Part shown: positions 46,597 through 55,872 of the stretch, one piece after another
How positions within the stretch are numbered: position 1 is the stretch's first letter
Layout: every line of letters begins with the position of its first letter
Origin: Halomonas dongshanensis
Lineage (GTDB): Bacteria; Pseudomonadota; Gammaproteobacteria; Pseudomonadales; Halomonadaceae
Direction: 5' to 3'
NCBI RefSeq assembly: GCF_024790395.1
Contig: NZ_JAJISC010000007.1
Span: 124,001 to 188,000, forward strand
Length of the DNA: 64,000 nucleotides
Program-made: the position numbers and the translations under genes
Notes under the pieces: generated by a model
Databases searched by the model: none
What the model saw: only the letters and a program-made list of their open reading frames with translations
Told to the model about the DNA's origin: nothing

Positions 46597-47417
46597 TGCC
46601 AAGGGTAACATTGCTTTGCTCCGACGGCCCTCACCACCTGTACCTTGCGGTGGAGTTGAAAAAAGCCTTCGGTGAGTTGCGAGTTATTGTTGAACCTGGT
46701 CGCGCTCAGGTTTTAAGGCTTCGAATGGTAGGCAACTATCGGGGCTACCTATGGGCTCGATATCACGATATACGTCGGTGTGTTCAGGGTTACTCTAAAT
46801 ATCGTCAAAGATATTTTGCACGTGGAGATGCCATTCAGGACTGGAAATTTTTCCGTGCACTTGAGGGCGTAAAGTATCTAGAAACCCCATGGATCAATGA
46901 TTCCTGTGTCATCAGTACACTTCGAGAAGAAGTTTCAGATATCTATATAGTGATGGGCACCAAGATTATTAATTCTAAGGTGCTAGACGAGATACCATCT
47001 ACCAGGATCATCAACGTGCATGGTGGCCATCTTCCTGAATACAAGGGAAACCATTGTTTCTTTTTTGCACTTAATAATGGGGACTACGAAAAACTCAGCA
47101 CTACGATTCATCGTGTCTCTTCTAGTCTGGATGCTGGTGAGATAATCAGCCATCACTCCGTGAAATTCGAGTATGGCGATAACTCGGAAACGCTCTACTC
47201 GCGAGCAGAGAAACAAGCGATTGATTCGCTTGTCACACGCTTACGGCTGAACCCGGATATCTCCAATTGGGAGAACTCCCCTCAACCAGATAAGGGGTGC
47301 GTATACCGAATGCGCGACAGAGGCCCACTAGTAGAGCTCAGACATCATCTTTCAGTACGTCGCAATAATAGTGGTATCACTACATCGCATGATCAGAAAG
47401 GAAAGCGAACGAGATGA
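46596..47417 (+). CDS. Formyltransferase (Formyl_trans_N fold)
   Basis: A 273-residue protein with the formyltransferase core. The active-site motif is INVHGGHLPEYKGNHCFFFAL with Asn140 and His142, and the catalytic Asp179 lies in SSLDAGEIISHH; these match the Asn-His-Asp triad of methionyl-tRNA and GAR formyltransferases. It lacks the C-terminal tRNA-binding domain of Fmt. It probably moves a formyl group from 10-formyl-THF to an amine of the pathway intermediate. Its ATG overlaps the fusion gene's stop (TGATG), and its end overlaps the exporter start (ATGA). Confidence 0.83.
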   Translation: MPRVTLLCSDGPHHLYLAVELKKAFGELRVIVEPGRAQVLRLRMVGNYRGYLWARYHDIRRCVQGYSKYRQRYFARGDAIQDWKFFRALEGVKYLETPWINDSCVISTLREEVSDIYIVMGTKIINSKVLDEIPSTRIINVHGGHLPEYKGNHCFFFALNNGDYEKLSTTIHRVSSSLDAGEIISHHSVKFEYGDNSETLYSRAEKQAIDSLVTRLRLNPDISNWENSPQPDKGCVYRMRDRGPLVELRHHLSVRRNNSGITTSHDQKGKRTR

Positions 47418-48010
47418 GCGATAGTTTGATTATTCAGTTGTTTCAAATCTCATTATTTGCCGCCCCGCTTGTCATTTCGCCTGGCCCCAACAATTTGTTA
47501 GTCACAACAAACTGCGCCCAATTTGGCTACCGGAGAACTTTACCATCATTAACCGGTATATCGCTGGGAGTTTTTGTACTATTTATGGCTGTCGCTCTAG
47601 GCCTGGGGGGAGTCTTAAGCCGTTACCCTGCCCTTCATACTATCCTGAAAGTCATAGGATCGGCATATATTTTGTACCTCGCTTTCAAACTTTACACCTC
47701 AAATTCATCAGGCACAACGGGGGACGAAAAGGCTCAACCTATAACGCTTAGTCAGGCTGCTTTATTACAAGTGTTAAATCCAAAGATCTGGCTGCTAGCT
47801 GCGACTGCAACATCCACTTTTCTCCCGCTTACAGGCAAGGTTTTCACAGACGCTATACTGCTTTCCATCACGCTAGCACTAATATTTTTTCCGTGTAACT
47901 CTGTATGGGCGATGGGAGGATTAATGATGCGGCAATTGCTGCATGGCCGGACATTCTTCCGTATTATGGGGTTTTTAACTGCATCCTCCGTGATTTTTCT
48001 ACTTATATAA
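47414..48010 (+). CDS. LysE/RhtB-family amino acid exporter
   Basis: A 198-residue, six-helix transporter: PLVISPGPNNLLVTTNCAQFGYRRTLPSLTGISLG is the family signature near the N terminus, and LLQVLNPKIWLLAATA is the second-half motif. LysE family members export amino acids and small derivatives. It is translationally coupled to the formyltransferase and last in the operon, so the pathway product is probably exported. Confidence 0.9.
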   Translation: MSDSLIIQLFQISLFAAPLVISPGPNNLLVTTNCAQFGYRRTLPSLTGISLGVFVLFMAVALGLGGVLSRYPALHTILKVIGSAYILYLAFKLYTSNSSGTTGDEKAQPITLSQAALLQVLNPKIWLLAATATSTFLPLTGKVFTDAILLSITLALIFFPCNSVWAMGGLMMRQLLHGRTFFRIMGFLTASSVIFLLI

Positions 48011-48072
48011 CCGCTCCTACATATTAGATTTAAGGTCCGTGATGTTTTCATTTGATCATCTGGACCCTACAG

Positions 48073-48966
48073 CTAGAATTTATTTTTATCTATACGCTTA
48101 CGAAGAGCTGCCGGGGGGTAGCCATAATACAGCTTGAAGGCGCTAGTAAACTGGCTATGCTGAGCATAACCAAGCTCTAGGGCAATCATCGCCACTTTTT
48201 CATCAGTCTTCTGAAGTAAACCATGTGCTTTACTCATCCGAAGTTGGGTCAAGTAGGCATGGGGTGATTGCCCGAAGGTGTTCTTGAACTTCCGTAGAAA
48301 GTGGAAGCGACTCAGATTAACGAGCCCAGCGAGATCATCTAGTAGGATACGTTCCCCAAGATTCTCATCCAAATAGTCACGAATGAGACCGGCTTGTCGA
48401 ACTGACAGACGCCCCTGCTGATTTAGGCACTCGAGATCTTCTTCTGCGAAATGGTAGAATGTGTTTTGCAGTATCCAGCACATCAGGCTATCAATCCCGA
48501 GAGATATCGATTGATCAGTCCAATCTGCCTGGGCAAGGCTACGAGCAGCAGAGCTGATTACAGGAACCGATTCCTGGAAAACCTCTCGAAAATGACAACG
48601 TTCAGGTGCTTGGCGCATTGATTGAAGAAAATTGCTGTTAAAGCATCTAGGATCGAAGTAAATATGAAGAAAATTTAGTCGATTGGTAATCCTCCATACC
48701 GACTTTCCCTCACCTCTAGGAAACAGACAAATTGCATCTTTAAACCCCCTGCTCACAACTCTTTTGCCACGAATCTGACTACAGTTCTCTCCCTCTGACA
48801 GATAGATGCTCAACACATTTTCTGATGTGATGTTATATTCCGTCAGTGTGTTGTATCCGGTCCATTCCGAAAGCACAATGCCAGACGGCAACCGCAATGA
48901 ACGGACAGCTTTAGCGCCAGCAGTTTCGAGTGACTTCTGGACTGTTATCGGATTTGAATATCTCAT
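48073..48966 (-). CDS. AraC-family transcriptional regulator
   Basis: A 297-residue AraC/XylS-type regulator. An N-terminal ligand or dimerisation domain is followed by two helix-turn-helix units: ERILLDDLAGLVNLSRFHFLRKFKNTFG with QSPHAYLTQLRMSKAHGLL, then KVAMIALELGYAQHSQFTSAFKLYYGYPPAALRKR. It is AT-rich like the operon it faces and converges with the exporter gene. It is the natural candidate to activate the promoter near 42069. Confidence 0.9.
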   Translation of the reverse strand: MRYSNPITVQKSLETAGAKAVRSLRLPSGIVLSEWTGYNTLTEYNITSENVLSIYLSEGENCSQIRGKRVVSRGFKDAICLFPRGEGKSVWRITNRLNFLHIYFDPRCFNSNFLQSMRQAPERCHFREVFQESVPVISSAARSLAQADWTDQSISLGIDSLMCWILQNTFYHFAEEDLECLNQQGRLSVRQAGLIRDYLDENLGERILLDDLAGLVNLSRFHFLRKFKNTFGQSPHAYLTQLRMSKAHGLLQKTDEKVAMIALELGYAQHSQFTSAFKLYYGYPPAALRKRIDKNKF

Positions 48967-49079
48967 TTGTAACTGGACCTCATAAAGACTGCCGCTAAGT
49001 GCGGGGCATGATTTTTTTATGGGCTATAGTGACATCTCAGCATTATTAGCCTTTTGACGCCGTATTGTCGACCCTGAAT

Positions 49080-49905
49080 TTAAGCGATAAGCGCAGCACC
49101 TGCGGTATCCAAAGCTCCTGAGTATTCTTCCAGGAACACCTGTGCTGGTGTCCGATAGCCGAGCCGTTTTCGAGGGCGGTCATTGAGTTTCTTGACCACC
49201 TGGCGAAGCTCGGCATCGGTGACCTGGCAGAAGTCCGTCCCCTTGGGGAAGTACTGCCGGATCAGGCCGTTGGTGTTCTCGTTGCTCCCTCGCTGGCCTG
49301 AGCAGTAGGGATCACAAAAGTAGATCGCGGCGGATACCGCCTTAGCCACGCCTTGGTGCTCGCGAACTCCGAGCCGTTGTCCAGCGTGATGGTCTGGACC
49401 GCACCCCGGCGAGGCTTCAGCAGACGGATCATGGCCGCTTTGGTCAGCTCCGCAGAGATCCTGGGCAGCCGGGCTGCCAGCAGGTAGCCGCTACGCCGAT
49501 CGACCAGACCAGACTGCTTGTGCCCCTGGACCACGGTGCCCCTCCCAGTGCTCGATGAAGAGCCTGTCCTCGACCCCAGTCGAGCGATGCTTGATGCCCA
49601 CAAGGTTGGGATTTTGCCGAGCCCTGCGCTCTTGGCCTGGGCATGGTGCTTGCTGCGCCGCTTGGGTTAGCGAAGATGCTGCCAGAGATCACCACCGCAG
49701 GTCTTGTCATCCCAGATCAAGGAGTAAGTCCACTGGTGACTGACACTGACACCGACCAGAGGCGCCATGAAGCCGCTGGTCATGCTGCTGTGGAACCCTA
49801 GCTCTCTGCCAATCTGGCGCTGGCTTAAGCCCAGGTCATGACGGGCATAAATCTGGTATCGTTGGGTCTAGGTCAACTGCCGGTATTCTATGCGCTGATA
49901 ATTTG
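49080..49905 (-). pseudogene. Decayed IS30-family transposase
   Basis: Read on the minus strand, pieces of an IS30-type transposase appear in different frames. They are an N-terminal helix-turn-helix region (QRYQIYARHDLGLSQRQIGRELG near 49800-49880), a middle part (TYSLIWDDKTCGGDLWQHLR ending at an in-frame stop near 49675), the DDE core (AAMIRLLKPRRGAVQTITLDNGSEF) and the intact C terminus (CSGQRGSNENTNGLIRQYFPKGTDF..LNDRPRKRLGYRTPAQVF). At least two frameshifts, one nonsense codon and an apparent internal loss make it inactive. I could not identify terminal inverted repeats. Confidence 0.85.
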
Positions 49906-50299
49906 GCCGGTAAAGCAGTAAAGGTACCGGCACGGGCCCACCTGCCTCTATCGAGCAATCCAAAGCGCTGCATTATTCAATGAATTCAGGCTTCCCAGTG
50001 TTAAGCACAAATGCCTGTCATTTAATCTATGTTCGTAACCATTTGAGTCATGTGCCACTAAGACACAGTAAAAAATATACGGGCATGAAACTAGGTAGAC
50101 CACATTTCTTAACGCTCTCTTAAATCAAGTCATTGAAGCGTCATCATAATAATTTCTTTAGTGGCCTTTTGGCATTCGTAATGCTCTATCTCATTACGAG
50201 CATTCATTCGCGTTTCTTGAATGGTCTAGGTAACGATTGAAAGTTCACTTAACGATTGATCACGGCACTAACGACCCGCATCACTTAAGGAGAACGGAC
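49906..50299. other. AT-rich intergenic region
   Basis: 394 bp between the IS30 remnant and the acidic secreted protein gene. No coding frame is convincing. An 8-bp inverted repeat with 8-nt loop (50176-50183 with 50192-50199) is the only clear structure. The promoter of the next gene should lie near its right end. Confidence 0.45.
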
Positions 50300-50593
50300 A
50301 TGAAGACGGATTCTTTGAAAAAACTCGGCATTCTCGGCGTCTCTTTTGGCCTAATGGCTAGCCCACTGGCATTCGCTGAAGTACAAAGCGACGAAACTCA
50401 AGAGCCAGTACCGCAGGAAGAGGCGATGGACGATGAACAAGGTACCTTCAACTCTGCCGACAGTGAAGAAGAGATCGGTACTGAGTATGAAGAGGAAGAG
50501 CAGGAAGATCAGGACTTCACCTTCGAAGAGGAGGAGGAAGAAGAGGAGTGGGATACCACCGAAGGCGGTGACGACGCCGCACCCACCCACTAA
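50300..50593 (+). CDS. Small secreted, highly acidic protein
   Basis: A 97-residue protein. A signal peptide (MKTDSLKKLGILGVSFGLMASPLAFA, likely cut after AFA) is followed by a mature chain of about 71 residues dominated by Glu and Asp, including a run EEEEEEEE. No Cys or known domain is present. AAGGAG lies 6-11 nt before the ATG, and a strong terminator follows. The mature part would be extremely acidic and disordered, perhaps binding cations in the periplasm; function is unknown. Confidence 0.75.
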   Translation: MKTDSLKKLGILGVSFGLMASPLAFAEVQSDETQEPVPQEEAMDDEQGTFNSADSEEEIGTEYEEEEQEDQDFTFEEEEEEEEWDTTEGGDDAAPTH

Positions 50594-50646
50594 CGATAGA
50601 GCATTACGCTAAGGGCAAGGATTGCCCAGTTTGCTCAAGGATGAGC

Positions 50647-50679
50647 AAAAAACGCCTCGCAGATAGCGAGGCGTTTTTG
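50647..50679. terminator. Bidirectional rho-independent terminator
   Basis: A 13-bp perfect stem (50648-50660 with 50666-50678), loop AGATA, A-run on the left arm and T-run on the right. It separates the acidic protein gene from the convergent antiporter gene. Confidence 0.92.
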
Positions 50680-50730
50680 CGTATGGGGCAGCGCCCCCTA
50701 CGAGTTAGCAGTATGAATAGGGCTGTGTCA

Positions 50731-52077
50731 TCAAAGCAGCATTGCCGCGCCCCAGCCAAACGCAACCAGCGGTATGTTGTAGTGCAAAAAAGTGGGCACC
50801 ACGCTATCCCAGATATGATCGTGCTGGCCATCGACGTTGAGACCCGATGTTGGTCCAAGGGTGGAGTCTGAGGCGGGCGAGCCTGCATCACCCAGCGCTG
50901 CTGCCGTGCCTACGAGTACCACCGTGGCCAAAGGCGAAAAGCCGAACTGGACAGCGAGGGGAACGAAGATCGCCGCAATGATGGGGATGGTCGAAAACGA
51001 CGAGCCAATCCCAAGAGTGATGAACAACCCCACCAGCAGCATGGAGAGCGCTGCCAGGCCTTTGTTATCGCCAAAGAGATCAAAGGCGCCGGTCACCAGC
51101 GAATCGATGGCGCCGGTGGTTTTCATCACTTCGGCAAAACCGGAGGCTGAAATCATGATGAAGCCAATCAGCGCCATCATACGCATGCCGCTGGTGAAGA
51201 GGTCATCGGCTTCGCGCCATTTGAAGATCCCGCCCATGGAGAGCAGGCCGATACCCACAAGCCCGCCGAGAATCATCGAGCCGGTATAGAGCTGCAATCC
51301 AAGGGCTGCGACGATCGCCACACCGGACATTATCAATCCTAGACGGTGCGGCTCGACAGGCGTATGCGTGGGTTCGCTACCTTGTCCGGCAAGCTCCATG
51401 GGTGCGTAGTGACGCTTGCGGCGATAGCTAAATAGCAGCGCTACCAAAAGGCCAAGCGCCATCCCTCCCACGGGAATCGCCATGCCCAGCGGCAGCATGG
51501 CGCGGTCGATGGCCAGCCCCAAAGGCGCACCGGCGCTGTTGAGGTTGGCCAGAAGAATGTCGTTTAAGAAGATGGCGCCAAAGCCCACAGGCAGCAGCAT
51601 GTAGGGAGCGGTCAAACCGAAGGTGAGCGCACAGGCGACGGCGCGGCGGTCGAGCGCTAGCTTGTTCATCACCACCAGCAGCGGTGGGATGAGCACGGGA
51701 ATGAACGCAATGTGCACCGGAATGGCGTTTTGCGATGAGATCGCCACGGCCAGAATGGCCATTAGCAACAGCATTTTGACGCGCCCACGGTGCTTGTCGG
51801 TCGCCTCACGCCCGAGTAGCGCGATCAAACGGTTGGCAAGAATGTCCGGCAACCCCGAGCGGGAGATGGCCACGGCGAAAGCACCCAGCGTCGCGTAGGC
51901 CAAGGCCACCTGCGCGCCTCCTCCCACGCCGTCGTTGAAGGCCGACAGGGTATCACTAAGCGAAAGGCCGCCAGCGAGCCCTCCCACGATGGCACCCAGT
52001 ACCAGCGCGAAGACCACCGACACCCGGGCAAGCGAAAGCGCCACCATCACCAGTACGGCAAGTATCACTGCGTTCAT
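50731..52077 (-). CDS. Na+/H+ antiporter-family membrane protein
   Basis: A 448-residue protein with about eleven membrane segments, of the Na_H_antiport/YuiF-like group in the ion transporter superfamily. Motifs are [50 protein letters not shown] and [35 protein letters not shown]. Some members transport amino acids, so the substrate is open. It diverges from the GntP-family permease across 240 bp. Confidence 0.82.
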   Translation of the reverse strand: MNAVILAVLVMVALSLARVSVVFALVLGAIVGGLAGGLSLSDTLSAFNDGVGGGAQVALAYATLGAFAVAISRSGLPDILANRLIALLGREATDKHRGRVKMLLLMAILAVAISSQNAIPVHIAFIPVLIPPLLVVMNKLALDRRAVACALTFGLTAPYMLLPVGFGAIFLNDILLANLNSAGAPLGLAIDRAMLPLGMAIPVGGMALGLLVALLFSYRRKRHYAPMELAGQGSEPTHTPVEPHRLGLIMSGVAIVAALGLQLYTGSMILGGLVGIGLLSMGGIFKWREADDLFTSGMRMMALIGFIMISASGFAEVMKTTGAIDSLVTGAFDLFGDNKGLAALSMLLVGLFITLGIGSSFSTIPIIAAIFVPLAVQFGFSPLATVVLVGTAAALGDAGSPASDSTLGPTSGLNVDGQHDHIWDSVVPTFLHYNIPLVAFGWGAAMLL

Positions 52078-52317
52078 GCAACATCCTAGAGCGTATTAAA
52101 GGGCGGGAAACGAAGGGTCGAGATTCTACCAGATCGCTTAATACGCAGCAGGCGCATTTGGCCCTTTCGACACCTATCGCCCTTCTTCTGTCGCCTTATC
52201 ACTCCAGCTAATTTACAGCTGCAACTTTAGTCGCCTCGATATTGCTGCTTTGCAACATCGCACCTAGGCTTGGTTCTCATTGTTCACCCCCTTTGCTCGC
52301 GCTGCCCTGGAGACGTC

Positions 52318-53709
52318 ATGAGCACACTGGCTATCGTCGTATCCCTACTACTGCTGATGTACTTGGCCTATCGCGGCATCACGGTGCTACTGCTAGCGCC
52401 TCTGATGGCGGCGCTAGCAGTCATTTTGTCGGGCGATATCGCCTATCTCCTACCGATCTACACCGATACGTTCATGCAGGCGTTGGGCGGTTACGTCATC
52501 CAGTTCTTTCCGCTATTCCTATTTGGGGCGCTGTTTGGGCAATTAATGGCGGACTCGGGCGCAGCTCAGGCTATCGCGCAGGGGATCGTGACGCGCATCG
52601 GGCGGCGGCACGTGGTGCTTACGGTCGTCATGGCCTGCGCCTTGCTCACCTATGGCGGCGTGTCGCTGTTCGTCGTGGCCTTTGCCATCTACCCCATTGG
52701 GCGCGAACTCTTTCGTCAGGCCGACATTCCCAAGCGCTTGATTCCTGCCGCCATCGCTCTAGGTGCCTTTACCTTCACCATGACGGCGCTGCCAGGCACG
52801 CCCGCCATTCAAAACGCCATTCCCATCCCCTATTTCGAAACCAACAGCTTCGCCGCGCCTGGGCTTGGCATCATCGCCGGACTGATCATGCTGGGGCTGG
52901 GCAGCGTCTACTTGCAAACGCGGGTCAATAAAGCGGCAGCCAACGGTGAAGGCTACGGTCATCACACCGAGCGCGAAGCGCCCCTGGATGACAGCGAAGC
53001 GTCTTCTAACATGTCGTTAGCACTGGCGCTGATTCCCCTCGTGATGGTGATCGGACTCAATGCCCTGTTCACCTACGGCGTCTTTCCAGCGCTTGATCTT
53101 GGCTATATCGACGCCGCCTTCGATAACGTCTCTTCAAGCGGCCAGACTGGACTCTGGTCGATTCTGATCGCGTTACTCAGCGCTTCAGCCTGGCTCATGG
53201 TCACACGCTGGCGCCATTGGTTGGATCTCAAAGCAACCGTGAATAAAGGGATCTTCGGATCGCTGCTGCCGATCTTCAACACCGCCTCCGAGGTGGGCTA
53301 TGGCGCGGTAATCGCAGGGCTTGCCGGTTTTGCCCTCATTCGCGATGCGGTACTCAACGTGTCGCCAGACAACCCGCTGATTTCCGAGGCATTGGCCATG
53401 AGCGTGCTGGCAGGTATTACCGGCTCCTCCTCCGGCGGGCTCTCCATTGCGCTGGATACGCTGGGCGCCGAGTACCTGGCCATGGCCGAAGCCGCTGGCA
53501 TTTCGCCCGAACTGATGCATCGCGTGGCAACGCTTGCCGCCGGAGGCATGGACACCCTGCCCCACTCCGGCGCGGTCATTACCCTGCTGGCGATTTGCGG
53601 CCTAACGCACCGCCAGTCTTACGCCAACGTTGCCATGGTCACCATCGTGCTACCAATCGTTGCCTTGATCAGCGTCATTACGCTGGGAACGCTCTTTGGT
53701 AGCTTCTGA
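52318..53709 (+). CDS. GntP-family permease
   Basis: A 463-residue transporter with about twelve membrane segments: FFPLFLFGALFGQLMADSGAAQAIAQ, TMTALPGTPAIQNAIPIPYF and SVLAGITGSSSGGLSIALDTLGAEY are the conserved parts. The family imports gluconate and other hydroxy acids with protons, and close relatives take 3-hydroxybutyrate. The start at ATG 52318 was preferred over a 16-codon upstream extension. The substrate is not assigned. Confidence 0.87.
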   Translation: MSTLAIVVSLLLLMYLAYRGITVLLLAPLMAALAVILSGDIAYLLPIYTDTFMQALGGYVIQFFPLFLFGALFGQLMADSGAAQAIAQGIVTRIGRRHVVLTVVMACALLTYGGVSLFVVAFAIYPIGRELFRQADIPKRLIPAAIALGAFTFTMTALPGTPAIQNAIPIPYFETNSFAAPGLGIIAGLIMLGLGSVYLQTRVNKAAANGEGYGHHTEREAPLDDSEASSNMSLALALIPLVMVIGLNALFTYGVFPALDLGYIDAAFDNVSSSGQTGLWSILIALLSASAWLMVTRWRHWLDLKATVNKGIFGSLLPIFNTASEVGYGAVIAGLAGFALIRDAVLNVSPDNPLISEALAMSVLAGITGSSSGGLSIALDTLGAEYLAMAEAAGISPELMHRVATLAAGGMDTLPHSGAVITLLAICGLTHRQSYANVAMVTIVLPIVALISVITLGTLFGSF

Positions 53710-53771
53710 TCGCGTATACTCTCGGATCACTGCCTACGAGCAGTATGCTACCTACGTAAGGAATCCCAGCC

Positions 53772-55739
53772 TTGCTGGAACAAACCCTAGTACAAACGCT
53801 GATTCTGCTCGGTGCAACGGTCTTCGTCGTGCTGCTGTTTCAGCGTTTTCGCATTCCCCCGAGCCTGGCCTATTTGCTGGTCGGCGTGATGCTGGGTTCG
53901 CATACGGCCGGGCCCGTGCTCGAACAGACCCACATCAGCATGATCGCCGAATTCGGCATCGTCTTTCTGCTTTTCACCATTGGTCTGAGCTTCTCGCTGC
54001 CGCAAATCTACGCGCTACGCCATACCATCTTGGGTCTGGGTAGCGCCCAGGTCGCTCTTACCACCCTCGTGCTTGCCCTCTTTGCTTGGTGGGTGGGGCT
54101 TTCAGGCGCGGCCGCTTTCGTAGTGGGCGCGGTGTTCACCCAATCGTCTACCACGGTGATTACCAAACAGCTGATGGAGCAGGGCGAAAACCAGACCCGT
54201 CATGGGCGCTTGGCGACCACGCTTTCGGTGTTTCAAGACATCACCGCCGTACCGTTCGTAGTGGTGATTCCCGTGCTCGGGGCCGCAGCTGCGGCACAGG
54301 TGGCCGGCGCGCTTGGCGTTGCCCTGCTCAAAGCGCTGGCAGCCCTTGCACTGGTACTCATTGCTGGGCGTTACGCCCTTAGGCCGCTCTTTCACCTCGT
54401 GGCCCAACGCCGCTCGGCGGAGCTTTTTACCCTAACGGTGCTGTTCGTATCGCTGGTGGCCGCCTGGGTCACCGACGCCCTGGGGCTATCGATGGCCTTT
54501 GGCGCCTTCCTGGCGGGCATGGTGCTAGGTGAAACCGAATTTCGTCATCAGATCGAGACGACCATTCGCCCTTTCCGCGATGTCCTGCTCGGGCTTTTTT
54601 TCGTCAGCATCGGCATGCTGGTGGAGCCAGACGCACTCCTGCTGATTTGGCCTCAAGCGCTCATGGGCGCGGCGCTGTTACTGGGCGTCAAAACGCTGAT
54701 CGTGATGATCGTGGTGCGCCTTTCTGGGATCGATGCGCCTACCGCTTTTCGCACCGGACTGCTCTTGGCCGTCGGCGGCGAGTTCGGTTTTGCCCTGCTG
54801 GCCATCGGTCTCGAGCACACCATTATCGCCTCCGAACCCGCCCAGGTCGTTCTGGCATCGGTGTTGGTCTCCATCGTGGTCGCGCCTTTCTTGATTCGCT
54901 ACAACCAACCTTTGGCCGCTTGGCTATTTAAACCCGGAAGTCGTCAGGAGATCGACGACGCACCACCGCCTGCCTCCGAACGCTATGCCCAGCACGTGAT
55001 CATTTGCGGCTATGGGCGAACCGGACAGGTCATCAGCCATTTTCTGGAGAGCGAGTCGCTTAAGTACGTGGCGCTCGATCTCGACGCAACCATCGTCAAG
55101 GAGGCGCGGCTGGCCGGGCATCCGGTGTTCTATGGCGACGCTTCTGACCCCGTGGTGTTGGAGAGTGTGGGCCTGGCCAAGGCGCGACTGTTGATCATCG
55201 GCCACGATGATCGCACCGCCGCACTACGTACCCTCGTCCACGTGCGCCAGCTAGGGCTTTCGCTGCCCATCGTCGTGCGTACCCACGATGAGGCAGGCAC
55301 CGATGAGCTGCGAGCGGCAGGTGCGACCGAGGTGATCCCCGAAACGCTGGAGAGCGGCATGGTCATGGCCATGCACTCGTTATTGGCACTCGAGGTCCCC
55401 ATGTGGCGCGTCACCCGACGGTTGCAAGAGCAGCGCGTTCGTCGCTACCCGCTGCTCAAGGAGCTGTTCAAGGGTAGCCTCGAACGTTTCGATGGCGAAG
55501 GCGACGAGCAGAGCGAACGGCTGCACTCGTTGCGCATTGACGCTGGCCACGCAAGCGTTGGCAAGCCGCTTGGGGAGCTTAAGCTACTCGCCGAGGAGGT
55601 TACTATCACCGCGCTGGTGCGCGAAGGCGAGCGCTACCGCGACCCTGACCCATCGATGCGGCTTCACCCCGGCGACGTCTTGGTGCTTCTAGGCACTAAC
55701 GAGCACCTGGAACGCGCCGAGCGGCGCTTACTCGATTAG
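53772..55739 (+). CDS. CPA2 cation:proton antiporter with RCK domain (YbaL/Kef-like)
   Basis: A 655-residue protein. The N-terminal ~385 residues form a Na+/H+ exchanger domain (GAVFTQSSTTVITKQLMEQGE, GLSMAFGAFLAGMVLGETEF). A TrkA-N/RCK NAD-binding domain follows (HVIICGYGRTGQVISHFLESE and YGDASDPVVLESVGLAKARLLII), with a TrkA-C domain at the end (PLGELKLLAEEVTITALVREGERY). Kef/YbaL-type systems exchange K+ or Na+ for protons under nucleotide control. The start is a TTG with AAGGAA 9 nt upstream; no better ATG is in frame near the N terminus. Confidence 0.9.
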   Translation: MLEQTLVQTLILLGATVFVVLLFQRFRIPPSLAYLLVGVMLGSHTAGPVLEQTHISMIAEFGIVFLLFTIGLSFSLPQIYALRHTILGLGSAQVALTTLVLALFAWWVGLSGAAAFVVGAVFTQSSTTVITKQLMEQGENQTRHGRLATTLSVFQDITAVPFVVVIPVLGAAAAAQVAGALGVALLKALAALALVLIAGRYALRPLFHLVAQRRSAELFTLTVLFVSLVAAWVTDALGLSMAFGAFLAGMVLGETEFRHQIETTIRPFRDVLLGLFFVSIGMLVEPDALLLIWPQALMGAALLLGVKTLIVMIVVRLSGIDAPTAFRTGLLLAVGGEFGFALLAIGLEHTIIASEPAQVVLASVLVSIVVAPFLIRYNQPLAAWLFKPGSRQEIDDAPPPASERYAQHVIICGYGRTGQVISHFLESESLKYVALDLDATIVKEARLAGHPVFYGDASDPVVLESVGLAKARLLIIGHDDRTAALRTLVHVRQLGLSLPIVVRTHDEAGTDELRAAGATEVIPETLESGMVMAMHSLLALEVPMWRVTRRLQEQRVRRYPLLKELFKGSLERFDGEGDEQSERLHSLRIDAGHASVGKPLGELKLLAEEVTITALVREGERYRDPDPSMRLHPGDVLVLLGTNEHLERAERRLLD

Positions 55740-55790
55740 CGCTAAGCGCTCTGGCTCGATTAACCCCAAACGCGCTGGCTAACGATATGG

Positions 55791-55828
55791 GTGCAAAATG
55801 CGCTACCATCGACGATTGCATTTTGCAC
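55791..55828. promoter_or_regulatory. Inverted repeat upstream of mntR, candidate operator
   Basis: GTGCAAAATGC (55791-55801) and GCATTTTGCAC (55818-55828) are perfect inverted copies, 11 bp each, separated by 16 bp, ending 44 bp before the mntR start. The spacing suits two dimers on one face of the helix. It may be an MntR autoregulatory site; it does not look like the E. coli MntR box. Confidence 0.55.
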
Positions 55829-55872
55829 TGTGTGATTTTCTTCTTACTTTCGCGAACCGGTGATGGCTGCCA

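Noticed and set aside
49444..49710. Separate small ORFs across the transposase region
   Set aside because: They are fragments of one frameshifted IS30-type transposase, not individual genes.
50176..50199. 8-bp inverted repeat as an IS end
   Set aside because: It is a simple hairpin with an 8-nt loop, about 270 bp beyond the transposase remnant, and has no matching copy at the other side.
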